From Lautropia sp. (GTDB lineage Bacteria > Pseudomonadota > Gammaproteobacteria > Burkholderiales > Burkholderiaceae_E), in NCBI GenBank assembly GCA_030527825.1, contig JAUNAC010000003.1:62001-126000 (forward strand): a stretch of 64,000 nucleotides of DNA, given 5' to 3'. The translations under genes and the position numbers were made by a program. The notes below the pieces were generated by a model, which searched no databases, was not told the DNA's origin, and saw only the letters and a program-made list of their open reading frames with translations. Below are positions 56,274 to 64,000 of this stretch, one piece after another. Position 1 is the first letter of the stretch; each line of letters begins with the position of its first letter.

Positions 56274-58409
56274 TCAGAGGTTCACCTTCACGCCCAGCTT
56301 GATGAGGCGCGGAGCACCGGCCGCCAGTCGGTTGCCGCCGCCGGCCCAGTATTGCTTATCGGCCAGGTTGTCGATGTTGAGCTGCCAGGTGGTCTGCTTG
56401 CCGAACAGGGGGTGCTGGTACTGCAGGCCGGCACTGTACAGCGTGACGCCGCCCAGCCAGGCCTGGTTCAGGTCATTGACCGGGCGCCGGCCGGTATAGT
56501 AGGCGCCGCCGTTGACGGAAAGTCCTGGCACGGCATCCAGCGCATACGACAGGAACAGGCTGCCGGTGTGCCGTGCGGCGTTTTCCGGTCGCTTGCCATT
56601 GTAGGCATCGGTTGTCTTGCGGAACTGCGGATCGAGCCATACAGCGGACGATTGCCAGGAAAGCTGCCGCGTGAGGGTACCCTGTGCCGAAAGCTCCAGG
56701 CCGCGGTAGCGCTGCTCGCCATCGGCCACGAAGACATTGTTGGCGTTGGTGTAGTAGCCGGGCCGGTTGATGTTGAAGAGGGCGGCTGACAGCAGGGTGC
56801 CGCCAGGGGTCTGCCAGCGTCCACCGATCTCGTACTGGTCGCTGACGCCGGGTTGCAACCGCTGGTTCTGGTTGCTGGTACCGGTCGGCGCTGCCTCGCC
56901 TTCTTCCAGGGCCTTGTCATATGACGCGTAGAAGGAGAGATCGGCTGCTGGCCTGTAGACTGCCGAGACCATGGGCGTGGTCTTGGTGGCACGGTACTGG
57001 GTGCTGCCCTGGTCGCTCCGGTAGCGGCTGTATCGCAGGCCGCCGATCACCTGCCATTGTGGCGACAGCTCGATCCGGTCGATGGCATAGACGCCGAGGT
57101 CGGAGGTCTCCAGGGCGGCCGATGTGGGGCTCGCCGGCCGTTTGCCGATCGTGTAGTTCGTGATGCGTATCGGGTTGTACAGGTTCTGGCTGGTGGTCGT
57201 GGTGTAGTTGCGCTGGTAGACCGGATCCTGCGATTTGTCGGCCTTGGCCACACCGGCGGTCAGGTTGTGGCCGATGCCGGCGGTCTCGAATGTGCCGGAG
57301 ATTTCGCCGCGCAGCAGGTCGGAGGTATTGACGGTATTCTGCAGGTTGCCGCGGATGCTTCCGGCACCCGTGGCCACGGCCGCAGCATTGGTGAAGCGGA
57401 AGATCGGCAGCGAGCGGTCACGCTCGACCCTGGACCGGCCCGCCTCGACGGTCAGGGCCCAGTTGTCGTCCAGTGCATAGTCGGCACGAACCTGCATGTT
57501 GGTGGTTTCTGCCCGGAAGATGGCCCAGTCGGGTCCGACCAGCTTCCTGGGGTCCACGGCCCGGGGCAATGTGATGCTGCCATTGACGGCGGTGGGCAAT
57601 GAGACGCCCACCTGCTCCACGGTCCGGCGGCGGTCGTACTCCAGGTCCATGGCCAGGACCAGGCGATTGGTCAGGCGCCAGTCGAAGGCGGCCGCGGCAA
57701 AGCCGCGGTTGCCGCCACCAACGCCGTCGAGATAGTTGCCCAGGCGCCCACCAGCCACGTTCAGGCGCAGGCCGTACTGATTTTGCTGGCCGAAACGGCG
57801 ACCCACATCGGCATGCGCGAGTAGGGTGCCGCGGTCATCGAGCTTCAGGCCAAGGCTGGTGACGGGATGCCGGCCGGCGCGCTTGGTCACATAGTTGACG
57901 ATGCCCGAGGGGGCCGTGAAGCCATAGTAGAGCGCCGACGCCCCCTTGAGTATCTCCACGCGGGCCTTGTCTTCCATCGGCACCTGCGAGAAGTTCATGA
58001 TCGGCATTGAACCGTTCAGCCGGTAGTTGGTACGGTTCTGCACCTCGATGCCGCGGATGACCAGCTGGTCCCAGGTGTCCCCGCCATTCTGCTGACGGGT
58101 GACGCCGGCCGTGTTCCTGACCGCGTCATAGAGACCTTCGGCTCCCTGGGCTTCCAGGACCTTGCTGGTGACGACGTTGACGGTAGAGGGAACATCCATG
58201 ACGTCGGCACCCCGGAAGGTTCCTGCCTTGACGGTGACAGGCCGGTAGCCATCCGAGCGAATGGATGTGACATGTACTGTCTGCAGCGCGGTGGCTGCGG
58301 GATCAGAGGAGCCACTAGATGACCGGGCGTGGGCGGCGATGGATGTGCTCAATGGCAGCGCCAGTGCAGAAGCCAGGAGCCGCTTGCGGTATGGGCAGCG
58401 GGTGGGCAT
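56274..58409 (-). CDS. TonB-dependent siderophore receptor (FhuE/FpvA-like)
   Basis: The 711-residue protein has a signal peptide (about residues 1-29, near AAHARSSS), a TonB-box-like TVHVTSIRSDGY, and a plug with VPSTVNVVTSKVLEAQGA and ARVEILKGASALYYGFTAPSG. The barrel includes DLSFYASYDKALEEGEAAP (in parts) and ends GVKVNL. The pattern fits TIGR01783 siderophore receptors for hydroxamate/mixed ligands rather than enterobactin. The start at 58409 (MPTRCPYRKR) fits a signal peptide better than the ATG at 58451. Downstream is a good terminator. Confidence 0.92.
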   Translation of the reverse strand: MPTRCPYRKRLLASALALPLSTSIAAHARSSSGSSDPAATALQTVHVTSIRSDGYRPVTVKAGTFRGADVMDVPSTVNVVTSKVLEAQGAEGLYDAVRNTAGVTRQQNGGDTWDQLVIRGIEVQNRTNYRLNGSMPIMNFSQVPMEDKARVEILKGASALYYGFTAPSGIVNYVTKRAGRHPVTSLGLKLDDRGTLLAHADVGRRFGQQNQYGLRLNVAGGRLGNYLDGVGGGNRGFAAAAFDWRLTNRLVLAMDLEYDRRRTVEQVGVSLPTAVNGSITLPRAVDPRKLVGPDWAIFRAETTNMQVRADYALDDNWALTVEAGRSRVERDRSLPIFRFTNAAAVATGAGSIRGNLQNTVNTSDLLRGEISGTFETAGIGHNLTAGVAKADKSQDPVYQRNYTTTTSQNLYNPIRITNYTIGKRPASPTSAALETSDLGVYAIDRIELSPQWQVIGGLRYSRYRSDQGSTQYRATKTTPMVSAVYRPAADLSFYASYDKALEEGEAAPTGTSNQNQRLQPGVSDQYEIGGRWQTPGGTLLSAALFNINRPGYYTNANNVFVADGEQRYRGLELSAQGTLTRQLSWQSSAVWLDPQFRKTTDAYNGKRPENAARHTGSLFLSYALDAVPGLSVNGGAYYTGRRPVNDLNQAWLGGVTLYSAGLQYQHPLFGKQTTWQLNIDNLADKQYWAGGGNRLAAGAPRLIKLGVKVNL

Positions 58410-58502
58410 GATGAATACAGATAGTATGAAGGGGGGGGAAGAATAATCCATCTCATCATGGATTGCCCGTCAGTTTGAACGGATGATCCGATGCTCTGAC
58501 AG

Positions 58503-58529
58503 ATCCGGGATGCTTCCCGCATCCCGGAT
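58503..58529 (-). terminator. perfect 11-bp hairpin between GMC gene and receptor gene
   Basis: Arms ATCCGGGATGC and GCATCCCGGAT (58503-58513 and 58519-58529) are exact complements with a 5-base loop. It lies 14 bases after the GMC stop. No T-run follows, so it may attenuate rather than terminate, or stabilise the 3' end of the mRNA. Confidence 0.55.
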
Positions 58530-58542
58530 GGGGGCGTTGTCG

Positions 58543-60237
58543 TTAGCGTTTGTTGGCCTGTTGCTTGACCTTGTCGGCCACACGTACCGCCAGCGCCACA
58601 ATGGTCAATGTCGGCGGGGCACAGCCCGCTGTGGTGAAGGTGGCGCTGCTGGCCACATATAAATTTGAAACACCATGCACGCGGCAATCGCGATCGACGA
58701 CGCCCTGGCTGGGATCATCTGCCATGCGTGCGGTACCGGCTGGGTGGTGCGCTGTCATCTGCGTGACGAGGGGCATGCCATCACGACGCTCCACGCGCAG
58801 GCGGCCAATGCCGGACTGCTCAATGGCCCGTTGAACGATGTCTTGTGAGCCGAGCGCGCTGCGTATGTCGAACTCTCGCCAGCGAAAGTGGATTCTGGGC
58901 TTGCGCATGCCCGTAGCATCACGCTCTTCGCTGAGGGTGATCCGGTTGTCTGGATCCGGCGATTGTTCCGAAATCTGATAAAGGTCGATTATCTTGAAGT
59001 ATTGATCCCGTTCCGGCAGGTCGTACCATCCGCCGCTGTCGCGGTTGTAGGGGATATTGAGCCATGGTGCGCGGGCGACCTTGATGAATACCAGATCGTC
59101 TATCCCGCCCAGGATGTTCATAAGATGATGGATCGGTCGTTCGGGCATGCGTCGGGCACGCAGATCACGCGCTACCTTTCGCAGGGAATAGTAGGCGGGA
59201 GAACGGAACGTGGTACCGCGACCAAACAGCCGCTGGGCAAGCCTGACCCGGGAGAAACCAGGTTGCGCATTCAGTCCGATGGATGTGTTCATCAGACATT
59301 GCTCCTCCAGGGTGTGTTCTGGAATGGCGAGTTTTCCCAGGACATGTGACGGACCGCGATGTTGCAGGTCATAGAGTCCGAATGCCGAGATGGGACGGCT
59401 GGGAAAAAGCGTGCCAGTTTTGACGATTTGCCGGTCCATCAGGAAGCGCCCGACCAGGCCATGGTCGTTGCCCAGGCCCTGTTTGGCGACGCGGTCAGAG
59501 GCCAGCAGCAGGCGAGGTACTTGATATCCGCCCTGTGCCAGGATGACTTGTCCAGCAGCAATGGTGAAGTGACGGTTGTCCAGGCAGGCAACCTTGATCC
59601 CCGTGACTGTATTGGCTGACTCATTGGTTTCAAGCTCGATGGCATTGGCTTTCATGATCAGCCGGATATTGCTGCTCTGCTTGACACGGTCGCCAATGCT
59701 TTTTGTCAGGGCCGCCTGGGAGCCTGTCATGTACAGCTTGGTCTGTAGCGCGTCATGCCGGAATTTCAGCATGCTCCGCTCGCTGGAAAGCCATGGTTCC
59801 AGCGCCAGGGATTCGATACCGGTTTCCCACAGCTTGAGTGCCCGAAGGTAATACGGATGAAGAGTATCGTAGTCAATGGGCCAGCCGCTGTAGGGCATCC
59901 AGTCACGCTTTTTAAAATCAATCGGGTCAAAGGTGGCCAGATGACAGTTTCTGGTGTCCTGGATCTGCACGTCCCACTGGACGGATGTTCCGCCAAAACG
60001 GCGATCATGTGACCAGATGATGTCGGGGTACAGATCCGGGGTGTCTTCAGAAACGCCGGATGCCAGGGACTGGGTTGCGGCATCAGGTTCTTCGTCACCA
60101 GATTCAAGCAGTATGACATCAAGCCCACTGTCCAGCATTTCGTGGGCGACAGCCAGGCCAGCCGGCCCTGCTCCAATAATGCAAACGTCGGTCTGCAGTG
60201 CTTGTTGGTCGGGAATCGAACGGGATGGGACAAGCAT
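58543..60237 (-). CDS. GMC-family FAD-dependent oxidoreductase
   Basis: The 564-residue protein has the FAD-binding CIIGAGPAGLAVAHEM near residue 20, the ESGDEEPDAATQSL segment, and the C-terminal GMC signature with catalytic His: TAHHPAGTARM near residue 507 and TTAGCAPPTLTIVALAVRVAD near 540 (in parts). Such enzymes oxidise alcohols, sugars or sterols; no signal peptide is visible, so it is probably cytoplasmic. It lies between the siderophore receptor and the siroheme synthase. A cofactor-linked dyad precedes it. Substrate unknown. Confidence 0.86.
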   Translation of the reverse strand: MLVPSRSIPDQQALQTDVCIIGAGPAGLAVAHEMLDSGLDVILLESGDEEPDAATQSLASGVSEDTPDLYPDIIWSHDRRFGGTSVQWDVQIQDTRNCHLATFDPIDFKKRDWMPYSGWPIDYDTLHPYYLRALKLWETGIESLALEPWLSSERSMLKFRHDALQTKLYMTGSQAALTKSIGDRVKQSSNIRLIMKANAIELETNESANTVTGIKVACLDNRHFTIAAGQVILAQGGYQVPRLLLASDRVAKQGLGNDHGLVGRFLMDRQIVKTGTLFPSRPISAFGLYDLQHRGPSHVLGKLAIPEHTLEEQCLMNTSIGLNAQPGFSRVRLAQRLFGRGTTFRSPAYYSLRKVARDLRARRMPERPIHHLMNILGGIDDLVFIKVARAPWLNIPYNRDSGGWYDLPERDQYFKIIDLYQISEQSPDPDNRITLSEERDATGMRKPRIHFRWREFDIRSALGSQDIVQRAIEQSGIGRLRVERRDGMPLVTQMTAHHPAGTARMADDPSQGVVDRDCRVHGVSNLYVASSATFTTAGCAPPTLTIVALAVRVADKVKQQANKR

Positions 60238-60268
60238 GGGAACGCCTTAAGTGGCCTACAGGGCCTAG

Positions 60269-60290
60269 GTGTCATTATAAAAACTGACAC
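60269..60290 (-). promoter_or_regulatory. dyad GTGTCA-N10-TGACAC overlapping a TATAAT box, upstream of GMC gene
   Basis: Perfect six-base arms GTGTCA (60269-60274) and TGACAC (60285-60290) flank ten bases. The minus-strand consensus -10 TATAAT (60279-60274) sits inside the dyad. No clear -35 box is seen. This looks like a repressor operator over the promoter of the GMC gene, whose start lies 31 bases below. Confidence 0.58.
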
Positions 60291-60316
60291 TTTATTTTTC
60301 GATTCTGCAACACCTG

Positions 60317-61489
60317 TTATCCGTGATAACCAGCGTACTGGCGGCATCTCCTTCGATATGGGGGGGTAGTGCGTTGCCATCGGGCAACAGCGACGGTGCC
60401 CGGCACCGGCCTGCCCGGATAGCCGGTGCGGGCAGAGAGGTGGCTGTCGGCTGCCCGTATGGGAATGTCCAGCAAAGCGGTGCAAGCCAGTATACGGCAG
60501 GGAATGTCGGTGGATTCAAGGTGCCGAAGAGCTGTTCGAACACTGGCCGTGATCTGTGGGTCATGACTGCTGCGCAACCAGACTACGCGTTGTCCTTGTT
60601 GGGCCTGTTCTAATAGGTAGTGAATAGCGCTGTCGTGCGGATTGGATAGGGGGCTGGTGGAGTTGAGGCGTTGAGCGCGTTGCGGGTGGTATAGAACTTT
60701 TTCAGCATCTTTGCGGATTTGCTGCCGGACGCTGGAAGAGATGGACGCGTCATGGAGGACGAGGTCGGCGGCCTGCAATGCCTGCATGGCGAGTATCGTT
60801 AGCAGGCCCGGGTTGTCCGGGTGGGTGTGTATTAATACGATTTCGCCCTGGCAGGAAATTTTTCCGTCTAATTGATGCTGCAGTTCGGTTTCTGCTGCCG
60901 GGATATCACCTTGAGCAACGAGACTCTGAAAACGGCTGCCGAACAGATCTTCCCAGAAACGCCGCCGCTCCCGGGCGCTGGTCAGCCGTGCCTGCACTCG
61001 GGCGCGCCAACGTCCGGCGATGGCGGCGAGCTGTCCGGTGTGTACAGGCAGGAGCGCTTCAATTTTTTGTCGCCAGTGTCGCGCCAGCACGGGAGCGCTG
61101 CCGCCGGATGATATCGCGATCTGAATGGGGCTCCGGTCGATGATAGCGGGCATGATCCATGAGCAGTATTCTGGCGAGTCTACGGTATTGCACAGTACGC
61201 GGCGCTTTTCGGCTTCTGCAAATACCTGGGCGTCGATGCCGGCGTGCCCTGTGGCCGATATGACCAGATAGATGTTTTGAAGATGGGCAGGCTCAAATGT
61301 GCTAGCCAGCCACTGAATCCGCCCCGCCCTGATCCACCTGTGAAAGGCCGGGCTCAGCGTGGGGGCGATCACCTGGATCCGGGCGCCGGCGCTCAGCAGT
61401 GATTCAGCCTTGCGTTCCGCTATGTCGCCAGCGCCGATAAGCAGGACGTTACGGCCCTGCAGATCGGCAAAGATAGGGAAATAGTGCAT
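60317..61489 (-). CDS. siroheme synthase-like protein: intact Met8 domain, degenerate methyltransferase domain
   Basis: The N-terminal half (about residues 1-150) is a bifunctional precorrin-2 dehydrogenase/ferrochelatase (Met8/CysG N-terminal), with GAGDIAERKAESLL at 19-32, VDSPEYCSWIMPAIIDRSP near 102 (catalytic Asp) and ISSGGSAPVLARHW near 125. The C-terminal half resembles CysG uroporphyrinogen-III methyltransferase, but GEIVLIHTHPDNPGLL lacks the GAGPG SAM loop, and RSSHDPQITAS replaces GGDPFIFGRG. The chain is 390 residues, shorter than CysG (about 457). So Met8 should work, while methylation must come from another enzyme. It lies after cysI, whose siroheme it would make. Confidence 0.85.
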   Translation of the reverse strand: MHYFPIFADLQGRNVLLIGAGDIAERKAESLLSAGARIQVIAPTLSPAFHRWIRAGRIQWLASTFEPAHLQNIYLVISATGHAGIDAQVFAEAEKRRVLCNTVDSPEYCSWIMPAIIDRSPIQIAISSGGSAPVLARHWRQKIEALLPVHTGQLAAIAGRWRARVQARLTSARERRRFWEDLFGSRFQSLVAQGDIPAAETELQHQLDGKISCQGEIVLIHTHPDNPGLLTILAMQALQAADLVLHDASISSSVRQQIRKDAEKVLYHPQRAQRLNSTSPLSNPHDSAIHYLLEQAQQGQRVVWLRSSHDPQITASVRTALRHLESTDIPCRILACTALLDIPIRAADSHLSARTGYPGRPVPGTVAVARWQRTTPPYRRRCRQYAGYHG

Positions 61490-61528
61490 GCTGGACTCCT
61501 GATGGAAGGAATTGACTGACAGGCCGGG

Positions 61529-63307
61529 TCAGGCGGCCGCGGCCCAGAAGTCACGGGGGGCATCCACAACGGGTGTGATGATGCCGCTTCGTACGGAGAA
61601 ATCACCAAAGCCTTCGTCCGGAAGTCGATCTTGCGCCCACGCTTTGATCCAGTCGTCGATGATCTGCAGGATCTCGTCCTGGACGATGTTTTCCCTGAAG
61701 AGTCGGGGGATGCGCGTGCCTTCCCGGTTACCGCCTACATAAAGGTTGTAGCGGCCGATGGCTTTGCCCACCAGACCGATTTCAGCAAGCATGGCACGGC
61801 CGCATCCATTCGGGCATCCGGTGACCCGGAGCACGAGGTGTTCGTGGGCCAGCCCGTATTTGGCCATCAGCTGATCCATGTGGTCGGAAAACTGGGGCAG
61901 GAAGCGTTCTGCTTCAGCCATGGCAAGAGGGCAGGTCGGTAGCGAGACACAGGCCATGCTGTTTTCACGCAGCGGAGTGATGAGTGGGCTCATCAGACCG
62001 TGTTCACGTGCGATACGCTCAATGAGTTCCTTGTCCCTGGGGGGAACGCTGGCGACGATCAAGTTCTGATTGGCGGTGAGGCGGAAGTCACCCGTGTGAA
62101 CCTTGGCAATTTCGCGCACCCCGGTTTTCAGCCGCCGGCCGGGGCGATCAATCAGGCGGCCATTTTCAATGAATAGCGTCAAATGCCAGTTACCTTCAGT
62201 TCCCTGAACCCAGCCGATGCGGTCACCACGGGTGGTGAAGGTGTAGGGCCGAATCGGCTCGAAACGAATGCCCATGCGCGCCTCTACTTCGGCTAGGAAT
62301 ACATTTTTGCCGACGCGTTCCAGGGTATAACGTGTTTTGGCGTTTTTCCGGTCGCTACGGTTTCCCCAGTCACGCTGTACGGACACCACGGCTGCAGCAC
62401 AGTCCAAGACCTTGTCCAAAGGGATGAACCCGAATTCCTGGGCGACGTTAGGGTAGGTTCGAGTATTGCCATGTTCCATGGATAATCCGCCACCAACCAG
62501 CACATTGAAACCGATGAGGTGTTTCCCGTCACCGATGGCAATGAAGTTGAGGTCGTTGGCGTGAAGGTCAACATCATTGTTTGGGGGAATGACGACGGTG
62601 GTCTTGAATTTTCTTGGCAGATAGCTTTTGCCCAGCACGGGCTCGACATCATTGCCGCTCAGGGTCCGATCAATGACTGGGGTCTGAATAGCATTTTCCG
62701 TAGAATGCAGTTTTTCGCCATCCAGCCAGATTTCGGCATAGGCGCGGGTGCGAGGCAATAGGTGTTCGGAAATCTTCTTCGCCCATTCCCAGGCTTCGCG
62801 ATGCAGGGATGACTCGACGGGGTTGCTGGTGCAGAGCACGTTGCGGTTCACGTCGCCGGCAGTGGCGATGCTGTCCAGGCCCAGCTGGTTGAGCCACTGG
62901 TGCATGGGCTTGATGTTTTCCTTCAGAACGCCATGGAACTGGAATGTCTGGCGATTGGTCAGGCGGATGCTGCCATACAGTGTTTGTTCGCCAGCAAATT
63001 TGTCGATGCCGAGCCACTGCTTCGGCGAGATGATGCCGCCGGGGAGACGGCAGCGCAGCATGACATTTTTCAGAGGTTCCAGTTTCTGCTCCCGACGTTC
63101 GGCGCGTATGTCGCGATCATCCTGCTCATACATACCGTGGAATCGGATGAGCTGAAAATTGTCTCCCTTGAAACCACCCGTCAGCCCGTCATGCAGATCT
63201 TCCTGGATGGTTCCCTTCAGGTATTGGCTGCCGCTTTTCAGGCGCTCATTGTCGGCCAGCGGGGCGTCGGGCAGTTTGGCGCGTTTGTCCAATACGGCGT
63301 TTGGCAT
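61529..63307 (-). CDS. cysI: sulfite reductase (NADPH) hemoprotein subunit
   Basis: CysI carries siroheme and a [4Fe-4S] cluster and reduces sulfite to sulfide with electrons from CysJ. The 592-residue protein has the Cys ligands in CVSLPTC (near residue 453) and [11 protein letters not shown] (near 497), with the standard C-x5-C and C-x3-C spacing. The siroheme-binding [10 protein letters not shown] segment is near residue 118. It follows the cysJ stop by 93 bases and precedes the siroheme-synthase-like gene by 39 bases, so the three are probably one operon. Confidence 0.95.
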   Translation of the reverse strand: MPNAVLDKRAKLPDAPLADNERLKSGSQYLKGTIQEDLHDGLTGGFKGDNFQLIRFHGMYEQDDRDIRAERREQKLEPLKNVMLRCRLPGGIISPKQWLGIDKFAGEQTLYGSIRLTNRQTFQFHGVLKENIKPMHQWLNQLGLDSIATAGDVNRNVLCTSNPVESSLHREAWEWAKKISEHLLPRTRAYAEIWLDGEKLHSTENAIQTPVIDRTLSGNDVEPVLGKSYLPRKFKTTVVIPPNNDVDLHANDLNFIAIGDGKHLIGFNVLVGGGLSMEHGNTRTYPNVAQEFGFIPLDKVLDCAAAVVSVQRDWGNRSDRKNAKTRYTLERVGKNVFLAEVEARMGIRFEPIRPYTFTTRGDRIGWVQGTEGNWHLTLFIENGRLIDRPGRRLKTGVREIAKVHTGDFRLTANQNLIVASVPPRDKELIERIAREHGLMSPLITPLRENSMACVSLPTCPLAMAEAERFLPQFSDHMDQLMAKYGLAHEHLVLRVTGCPNGCGRAMLAEIGLVGKAIGRYNLYVGGNREGTRIPRLFRENIVQDEILQIIDDWIKAWAQDRLPDEGFGDFSVRSGIITPVVDAPRDFWAAAA

Positions 63308-63400
63308 GGTCGTTTCCTGCGTTTCAGTGGTCTTGTATCCGGTCAGGGGTGGAGCGGGCCGGGGTGAGAGGGCGGCGCTGCCGGGTTGTGCACCGGGTGT

Positions 63401-64000
63401 TCAGTAGACGTCTCGCTGATAGCGGCGTTCTTCCCGCAGTTCGTTGAGATATTCTTCGGCATCATCCATGTTGAGTCCGCCGTGTGAACAGGCGATGTCC
63501 AGCAAGGCCCGTTCGACGTCCTGTGCCATGCGGCTGGCGTCGCCACACACATAGAGAGATGCGCCGTCCTGCAGCCAGCGCCAGATGTCGGCCCCTGCCT
63601 CGAGCAGACGGTGCTGGACGTAGATTTTGGTGGGGCCTTGGCGCGACCAGGCCAGGTCTGCCCGGGTCAGCAGTCCGCTTTGGCGGTACTGCAGCCACTC
63701 GGTCTGGTACAGAAAATCATCAATGAAGCGCTGGTTACCAAAAAACAGCCAGTTTTTGCCGCTGTCTCCCCGGGCTTCGCGCTGCTGCATGAAAGCGCGA
63801 TAAGGGGCTATGCCAGTGCCGGCTCCGATCATGATCAGTGAGGTATCTCCATCATTGGGGAGGCGGAAGTGAGGGTTGGGAGCCACGAACACGCGCACCC
63901 CGTCGCCTTCTTCCAGCAGGTGGCCGAGATAGCCCGATGCTGATCCGGTGTAATGCTGTCCATGGTGCTGGAACTGCACGACGCCTACGGTGAGGTGTAC
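63401..64000 (-). CDS. cysJ: sulfite reductase (NADPH) flavoprotein subunit, C-terminal part
   Basis: The visible 199 residues are the C terminus of CysJ, which carries FAD and NADPH sites and passes electrons to CysI. They include the NADPH-binding GAGTGIAPYRAFMQQR, the IYVQHRLLEAGADIW segment, and YVCGDASRMAQDV. The chain ends EERRYQRDVY, a normal C terminus. The 5' part runs off the window. It is likely the first gene of cysJI with the CysG-like gene. Confidence 0.93.
   Translation of the reverse strand, partial: VHLTVGVVQFQHHGQHYTGSASGYLGHLLEEGDGVRVFVAPNPHFRLPNDGDTSLIMIGAGTGIAPYRAFMQQREARGDSGKNWLFFGNQRFIDDFLYQTEWLQYRQSGLLTRADLAWSRQGPTKIYVQHRLLEAGADIWRWLQDGASLYVCGDASRMAQDVERALLDIACSHGGLNMDDAEEYLNELREERRYQRDVY

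Overview
The window is about 64 kb of GC-rich chromosome, densely packed with genes on both strands and free of recognisable phage, insertion sequences or CRISPR arrays. Gene content and order point to a betaproteobacterium of the order Burkholderiales, plausibly near the Alcaligenaceae. The clues are thiS-thiG-trmB in a row, waaA facing a tolC/rhodanese/pcm/tetR block, a class II ribonucleotide reductase, and a K+ channel beside a DUF6394-like protein. The family placement is an inference; no rRNA gene is present to confirm it.

Layout. 0-11 kb is a surface polysaccharide region: a WecA/WbpL-like lipid-carrier transferase, the dTDP-L-rhamnose operon rfbBACD closed by a strong terminator, a glutamine-dependent amidotransferase (asnB-like), a nucleotide-sugar epimerase, a phosphohexomutase and waaA (Kdo transferase). 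11-16.6 kb holds a tetR-pcm-rhodanese-tolC operon with a clear promoter and operator, then a RCK-type K+ channel with a DUF6394-like partner. 16.6-30.4 kb is housekeeping: two divergent thiD-like kinases, uppP, an anion symporter, a sugar-nucleotide epimerase, trmB, thiG, thiS, an ABC exporter, two DMT exporters, a histone-deacetylase-like enzyme and tRNA-Gly(CCC). 30.4-39.7 kb carries the B12-dependent ribonucleotide reductase nrdJ, a betaine-type ABC system with a fused binding protein and permease, proC, and a shikimate-dehydrogenase-like gene paired with an AAHS-family transporter.

39.7-60.3 kb is the accessory and most interesting part. A cobalamin riboswitch lies ahead of a binding protein/permease/ATPase operon that ends in pseudoazurin. 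Next come a decayed MFS gene and a co-directional set entC-entB-entA, a luciferase-like monooxygenase, an ATPase, two permeases and a binding protein. Flanking these are two TonB-dependent receptors, crcB and a GMC oxidoreductase. The set encodes 2,3-dihydroxybenzoate synthesis and ferric-siderophore import, but no EntE ligase or NRPS is in the window. A small divergent protein beside entC may resemble part of an NRPS condensation domain. 60.3-64 kb is sulfite reduction: a partial cysJ, cysI and a siroheme synthase whose methyltransferase half looks degenerate.

The genes connect through cofactors. Cobalamin uptake (riboswitch operon) could feed NrdJ. Siroheme from the CysG-like protein feeds CysI. 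The catechol genes and TonB receptors supply iron for both.
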